From: JBGPBY01 sp041481485
Lineage (GTDB): Bacteria > Acidobacteriota > Terriglobia > 20CM-2-55-15
NCBI GenBank assembly: GCA_041481485.1
Contig: JBGPBY010000236.1
Location: 1-10,942 of the forward strand
Reading direction: 5' to 3'
Length of the DNA: 10,942 nt
The translations under genes were made by a program, and so were the position numbers. Position 1 is the stretch's first letter; each line of letters starts with the position of its first letter. A model generated the notes under the pieces. The model saw only the letters and a program-made list of their open reading frames with translations. It was not told the DNA's origin and did not search any database. Shown in pieces: positions 7,287-10,942 of this stretch.

Positions 7287-8525
7287 ATGAGACTTACTCG
7301 ATTATTAGCGGTTCAAGCTGGTGTTCTTGCGGTTCTCACGGTGAATCTCTGGTCACAGGAAGCCCCCCAAAGTTTCGAGTCGCAAAACGGGATGCTCTCC
7401 CAACGGCAATTCGATGTAGCGCGAAAGGCTTTCGAAGAGATCGAAACCCCTCAAAAGGGGCTTGGCATCCATTTCAACGAAGCTTCTTGTGCTGCTTGCC
7501 ACCTGGCGCCCGGTGCAAAACGATTGCCGGGAGGGAGTGGTCCCATCACTGAGATTCGCGCAGGATTCCTGGGCGTCAACAACGAATTTTTTCCTGCTCC
7601 CGGAGGCACGCTCATAACCACACATGCAGTCGGCAACGCCACTCCGGAAATAAATGCATTGTCGGACAAACAGACTGTTCGCGACCGGTTCATAACGCTT
7701 TCTTTGTTCGGGGCGGGACTGGTGGAAGCCGTCGAGGACGAAGAGTTGAGAAAGGTTCAAAAAAAACAGGTCAATGACAGCAACGGGCGAATTCGCGGAG
7801 TCCTCCGAGAGGTGCCGATTTTGGAGGCTCCAGGGATCACTGGTGTCGGAAGATTTGGCTGGGCCGGGCAACAATCCAGCCTCCTCTCGTTTGCAGCGGA
7901 AGCCTACCGAAACGAGATGGGAATTACCTCTCCTCTGGCGCCCAACGACAACACATTTCTCGGAAATCCCGTGGACGATGGAGTTGCCGATCCGGAGGAC
8001 AAGCGGGCGCCGTTTGGAGCCGATGTGGAGTTGTTTGCAAGCTTCATGCGCGCATTGTCGGCTCCGCCGCGGCTTCTCCCTGAAGACAAGAAGGAGCGCA
8101 GCGAGATCGATGAAGGATTCAAAGTATTTAAGTCTGCCGGTTGCGCCTCCTGCCATCTGCCGGAATTGGTCACAGTCGACGAAGGCACGTGGCTCAACGG
8201 CAAGACGTTTCGGGTACCGAAAGAGCTGGGGAATAAGAAATTTCATCCGTACGGCGACTTCCTCTTACATGACATCGGCACAGGCCCGACGGTTTTGCGT
8301 GAAGGGATGCCTCTTGAAGCGAAGGGGAAAATTCGCACCGCGCCCCTCTGGGGTTTAGGGACACGGCTCCTCAACGCCGAGCCACTTCTCCATGACGGTT
8401 CCGTCCGCACACCTGAGGACGCCATTCTGCGACACAAGAACACCGCGGCTCCCGAGGCCGAAGCATTTCGGCGTCTGCCCGAACGCGATAGGACCAGACT
8501 GCTGAAATTTCTGCGAAGTCTCTAG
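7287..8525 (+). CDS. Di-haem c-type oxidoreductase, DHOR/DUF1111 (COG3488-like) family
   Basis: This 412-residue periplasmic protein has a signal peptide at about residues 1-23 ('MRLTRLLAVQAGVLAVL', cleavage near 'LWS/QE') and two c-type haem sites: C68-x-x-C71-H72 ('SCAACHLAPG') and C286-x-x-C289-H290 ('CASCHLPEL'). Further family signatures are 'GAGLVEAV', 'RFGWAGQQ', 'HPYGDFLLHDIG', 'RTAPLWGLG' and 'LLHDGSVRTPEDAI'. These mark the DHOR family, annotated as putative thiol oxidoreductase and distantly related to MauG and di-haem peroxidases; the true reaction is unknown. It follows the M28 gene by 100 bases on the same strand. A weak promoter-like TATGCT at 7233-7238 lies between them. It converges on the cytochrome c gene with 10 bases between stop codons. 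The ATG at 7281 would add two residues and cannot be excluded. Confidence 0.91.
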   Translation: MRLTRLLAVQAGVLAVLTVNLWSQEAPQSFESQNGMLSQRQFDVARKAFEEIETPQKGLGIHFNEASCAACHLAPGAKRLPGGSGPITEIRAGFLGVNNEFFPAPGGTLITTHAVGNATPEINALSDKQTVRDRFITLSLFGAGLVEAVEDEELRKVQKKQVNDSNGRIRGVLREVPILEAPGITGVGRFGWAGQQSSLLSFAAEAYRNEMGITSPLAPNDNTFLGNPVDDGVADPEDKRAPFGADVELFASFMRALSAPPRLLPEDKKERSEIDEGFKVFKSAGCASCHLPELVTVDEGTWLNGKTFRVPKELGNKKFHPYGDFLLHDIGTGPTVLREGMPLEAKGKIRTAPLWGLGTRLLNAEPLLHDGSVRTPEDAILRHKNTAAPEAEAFRRLPERDRTRLLKFLRSL

Positions 8526-8535
8526 CAGCCGAACG

Positions 8536-8877
8536 TCAGTTGTTTCCCAGAATCGGGATGTCCGCGGGAGGTACCGGTGGCGGCACCGACTGGACGTACG
8601 CATAAACATCCGCGAGTTCCTGATCGCTCATGACTTTGGTACGGAACGGGGGCATGTTTCCAGGCGCGGGATTGCGCACGTACGCCGTAAATCCCGCCAG
8701 CGTGAGTTTCGTTTGAGCGAGCCGGACTCCGGCCAGGCCGCCCTGACCGACAGTTCCGTGACATTGATAACAGCCGTTGCGCAGAAACAGACGTTTGCCG
8801 TTCTCCACATTGCCAGGATTGGTCTGCGCGAGTGCAGCACCAGCTATCAGTGGAAGGAGAAGGAGTAGTTTCTTCAT
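8536..8877 (-). CDS. Small mono-haem cytochrome c, exported
   Basis: This 113-residue protein starts with a clear Sec signal peptide ('MKKLLLLLPLIAGAALA', cleavage after A17). It has a single haem-attachment motif C36-Y-Q-C39-H40 ('NGCYQCHGTVGQGG'). The probable axial methionine is M75 in 'GNMPPF', followed by the class I cytochrome c ending 'MSDQELADVYAYVQSV' and a proline-rich tail. It should carry electrons in the periplasm. The ATG at 8877 was chosen over an in-frame ATG at 8913 because the signal peptide begins there and AAGGA (8883-8887) sits five bases upstream. It begins 13 bases after the stop of the TPP enzyme, so the two are almost certainly co-transcribed. This makes the cytochrome a likely redox partner of that enzyme. 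Confidence 0.93.
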   Translation of the reverse strand: MKKLLLLLPLIAGAALAQTNPGNVENGKRLFLRNGCYQCHGTVGQGGLAGVRLAQTKLTLAGFTAYVRNPAPGNMPPFRTKVMSDQELADVYAYVQSVPPPVPPADIPILGNN

Positions 8878-8890
8878 TGGCTTCCTTCGG

Positions 8891-10792
8891 CTACCTCGGC
8901 TGCGTGACGACATCGATAAGCACGGGCTCGCCGGCTTTCACTCTTTCAATACCGCGGCGAATCGCGGGAGCAAGCTTTCCGGGCTCCGTAATCGGGCCTT
9001 CGGCGTACAGTCCGTAGCCCTTGGCGATGGAAGCGTAGTCGATGTCGGGATTGTTCAGGGCGGTGCCGATGTCGCCATTTTCGATGCCGCGATTGAATTT
9101 GGCGCCGAACATCTGGATGTACATGCGTTCTTCGTGGTACGAGCGATTGTTGTGCATGATGTTCAGCAGCGGGATCTTGTGGTGCGCCGCGGTCCAAAGC
9201 ACTCCCGGTGCGTAGTTCAGATCGCCGTCATTCTGGATGTTGATGGTCAGGCGTCCGTGCTTTCGGTTTGCAAGGGCTGCGCCGATTGCCGCCGGCAATC
9301 CGTAGCCGATGCCTGCGCCGCCCTGCGCTCCGATGTATTGATAGTGCTTGCTGAAGTTCCACAATCGTGTTGGCCACGAACTCTGCATGCGATCAAAGGA
9401 AACCAGCGACCAGTCTTCGTTGCGTACCTGCGCCCATATTTCCGCAGAGAGCCGCGCGGTACTGATCGGGCTGGCATCCCAGCCGACGCCGGCAGTCTCG
9501 CGATGCCGCTGGCGCCAGGCGCGTCCGGCTTCGGCGATTTTGGCGCCGCGCTCCTGCATCACGCGCCGCCGATCGCCGGTCAGGAGTTTTTTCACGCCTT
9601 CGATCAGAGCAGGCAGCGTGGCTTCGGCGTCGCCGGTGATTGCGAGGTCGGCTTCTACATACCGGCCGAAGTCCTGATAGTTCGATTTGTGATTCAGTTC
9701 GATTGCAGACAATGAAATGATTTTCGCTCCAGGCTTCGTGGTCGTCCGCGATTCCATGCCGAAACGATTGAGCGGCGTTTGTGCGTGCGTCGCGCCCCAG
9801 AAATCCTGAACTTCAAGACCGAGAATGACATCGTAATCGGCGACATTGGGAGATTGCGGCAGCTGCCCGGGATCGCCATATAAAGGATGGGCGCTGGGAA
9901 AGTTCATCCGCATACGCTGGTCTTTAACGGTGGACTGCAGCGTCTCCGCGAGTTCGACGAGAAGTTCCACGCCTCTTGCCGAACGTGCGGCCCGTCCCGC
10001 AACGATCACGGGATTTTCCGCGGCTACGAGCAGTCGTGCCGCTTCCTGCACCGCAGCCGTGTCGCCTTGTGGCGGAGCGCTCATCACGAGCTTCGGAATG
10101 CGAAGGTTCTTTTCAGCGATGGGCTCTTCCTGCAACGCCCCGTCCGCAACGATGACCACCGGTTCATACGGCGGCGTCATCGCGATCTTGTATGCACGCA
10201 CTGCCGATTCTGCGAAGTGCCCGAGAGTGACGGGCGTATCGTCCCACTTGACGAAGTCGCGCACCAACGAGGCGGCATCCTGAACACTGTGTACCCACTC
10301 GGCATTGCCTCGCCGGAAATTGATATCGAGAATATTGCCGAGCACGATGTACATCGGTACGCGATCCGCATACGCGTTGTAGATGGCCATCGACGCATGC
10401 TGGAGGCCGACAGTTCCGTGCGCCATGATCATCATGGGCTTGCCTTCGATCTTCGCATAGCCGTGCGCCATCGCTGCCGAAGACTCTTCGTGCGTGCACG
10501 TGAGCCATTCGGGATTCTTATTGCCTCCGTAATTGATGAACGATTCCTGCAGACCACGGAAGCTCGACCCGGGATTTGCGGCGCAGTATTCGATGTCGAG
10601 CGTCTTAAGGACATCGACCATGAAGTCCGAACCTGGTTTCTCGTTGCCCATGACCTCGGCTACAGAATCCGGCTTCGATTGCTGCGGTTCAGGGATGGGC
10701 GTGGTTATGGGCGCGGCGACAAATCCTGCCGCACCTGCGGCAGCACCTTTCAAAAAACTTCGACGACCGACTGGCTTTCGGACCTCCGACAT
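8891..10792 (-). CDS. Tat-exported thiamine-pyrophosphate-dependent enzyme (acetolactate synthase/pyruvate oxidase superfamily)
   Basis: This 633-residue protein has the three-domain layout of TPP enzymes such as acetolactate synthase, pyruvate oxidase and benzoylformate decarboxylase. The N-terminus is a twin-arginine signal (R10-R11 in 'GRRSFLKGAAAGAAGF'), ending near A27. The pyrimidine-binding domain has the catalytic Glu E102 in 'THEESSAAMAHGYA'. The middle domain follows ('PVIVAGRAARSARG'). The C-terminal domain binds pyrophosphate and Mg through D522 ('QNDGDLN') and N549 ('MHNNRSY'), 27 residues apart as expected. The usual GDG reads NDG here, an oddity. The ATG at 10792 has AAAGGAG six bases upstream; an in-frame ATG at 10888 would put 32 residues in front of the Tat signal. 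Tat export suits a cofactor-loaded folded protein. With a cytochrome c 13 bases downstream, a periplasmic 2-oxo-acid oxidase or decarboxylase is a reasonable inference. Substrate unknown. Confidence 0.92.
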   Translation of the reverse strand: MSEVRKPVGRRSFLKGAAAGAAGFVAAPITTPIPEPQQSKPDSVAEVMGNEKPGSDFMVDVLKTLDIEYCAANPGSSFRGLQESFINYGGNKNPEWLTCTHEESSAAMAHGYAKIEGKPMMIMAHGTVGLQHASMAIYNAYADRVPMYIVLGNILDINFRRGNAEWVHSVQDAASLVRDFVKWDDTPVTLGHFAESAVRAYKIAMTPPYEPVVIVADGALQEEPIAEKNLRIPKLVMSAPPQGDTAAVQEAARLLVAAENPVIVAGRAARSARGVELLVELAETLQSTVKDQRMRMNFPSAHPLYGDPGQLPQSPNVADYDVILGLEVQDFWGATHAQTPLNRFGMESRTTTKPGAKIISLSAIELNHKSNYQDFGRYVEADLAITGDAEATLPALIEGVKKLLTGDRRRVMQERGAKIAEAGRAWRQRHRETAGVGWDASPISTARLSAEIWAQVRNEDWSLVSFDRMQSSWPTRLWNFSKHYQYIGAQGGAGIGYGLPAAIGAALANRKHGRLTINIQNDGDLNYAPGVLWTAAHHKIPLLNIMHNNRSYHEERMYIQMFGAKFNRGIENGDIGTALNNPDIDYASIAKGYGLYAEGPITEPGKLAPAIRRGIERVKAGEPVLIDVVTQPR

Positions 10793-10798
10793 GCACGA

Positions 10799-10805
10799 CT
10801 CCTTT
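10799..10805 (-). promoter_or_regulatory. Ribosome binding site of the TPP-enzyme gene
   Basis: On the minus strand this reads AAAGGAG and ends six bases before the ATG at 10792. It is a strong Shine-Dalgarno match and places translation start at the Tat signal rather than at the upstream in-frame ATG. Confidence 0.7.
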
Positions 10806-10816
10806 TTGGTGCCGCC

Positions 10817-10822
10817 AGTATA
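10817..10822 (-). promoter_or_regulatory. Candidate -10 element for the TPP enzyme-cytochrome c operon
   Basis: The minus strand reads TATACT, a one-mismatch sigma-70 type -10 box. Transcription would start near 10810, leaving a leader of about 18 bases that just contains the ribosome binding site. No convincing -35 hexamer is visible 15-18 bases upstream, so this is only a candidate. Confidence 0.3.
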
Positions 10823-10893
10823 GCGGAAGGTGCGAAGAAATTCCGGGACGGGCCCCTGATTTGCGTGGCTGTGGAGGCGGGCGATCAAGAAAT

Positions 10894-10929
10894 CCCTCTC
10901 CCAACGGGAGAGGGGGCCGCGCAGCGGCC
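10894..10929. repeat. REP-like double-hairpin intergenic repeat
   Basis: There are two adjacent perfect inverted repeats. CCCTCTCCC (10894-10902) and GGGAGAGGG (10906-10914) flank the three-base loop AAC. GGCCGC (10915-10920) and GCGGCC (10924-10929) flank GCA. The following GGTGAGGGG runs to the window edge and could pair with the first CCCTC arm as an alternative structure. This pattern resembles the dispersed palindromic repeats seen between genes in many bacterial genomes. It lies upstream of the TPP operon and could act as a transcript end for a gene beyond the window. The lack of a T-run argues against a classic terminator. Confidence 0.75.
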
Positions 10930-10942
10930 GGTGAGGGGTACC

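Noticed and set aside
6449..8246. Minus-strand frames opposite the M28 and DHOR genes (6449-7222 and 7353-8246).
   Set aside because: They are antisense to clearly conserved domains, with no signal or motif of their own.
8499..8528. CTGCT...AGCAG inverted repeat near the convergent stops, considered as a terminator.
   Set aside because: It has only 5 bp of stem with a 20-base loop and no T-run, so it is too weak to call.
8777..9715. Plus-strand 312-codon frame opposite the cytochrome c and TPP genes.
   Set aside because: It has no recognisable motifs and the opposite strand carries CxxCH, TPP and signal motifs with good ribosome sites.

Overview
The window looks like a piece of a Gram-negative soil-type bacterial chromosome. 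It has moderately GC-rich coding, secreted c-type cytochromes with CxxCH haem sites, a twin-arginine exported enzyme and a secreted M28 peptidase. An acidobacterial origin would fit this gene set, but that is an inference from gene content only. No rRNA, tRNA, CRISPR array or insertion sequence is visible. Eight protein genes fill almost all the sequence, and no gene-free gap exceeds about 155 bases.

Region 1 (1-5503, + strand) is the distal part of a type I restriction-modification operon. It begins inside hsdS, whose frame is open from base 3, so its start and presumably hsdM lie upstream. hsdR (2387-5503) ends the region. Two extra genes lie between hsdS and hsdR. The first is a fused Xre-type HTH plus ImmA/IrrE zinc-metalloprotease (751-1896). 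The second is a DUF4411/PIN-fold predicted RNase (1896-2390). The metalloprotease, PIN and hsdR genes are joined by 1-base and 4-base (ATGA) overlaps, so they are probably translated as a coupled unit. This is the position held by the anticodon nuclease gene prrC in the E. coli prr locus. The arrangement therefore suggests a toxin/guard module wired into a restriction system, and it is the most interesting part of the window.

Region 2 (5657-8525, + strand) encodes two exported proteins: an M28 family zinc peptidase with an N-terminal signal peptide, then a di-haem c-type oxidoreductase of the DHOR/DUF1111 family.

Region 3 (8536-10792, - strand) is a two-gene operon converging on region 2 with only 10 bases between stop codons. 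It encodes a thiamine-pyrophosphate (TPP) enzyme carrying a Tat signal, followed 13 bases later by a small mono-haem cytochrome c. A TPP enzyme exported with a cytochrome c partner suggests a periplasmic 2-oxo-acid oxidoreductase or decarboxylase feeding electrons to the c-type chain. The enzyme has an atypical cofactor motif (NDGD in place of GDG). A REP-like double-hairpin repeat (10894-10929) marks the right edge upstream of this operon.
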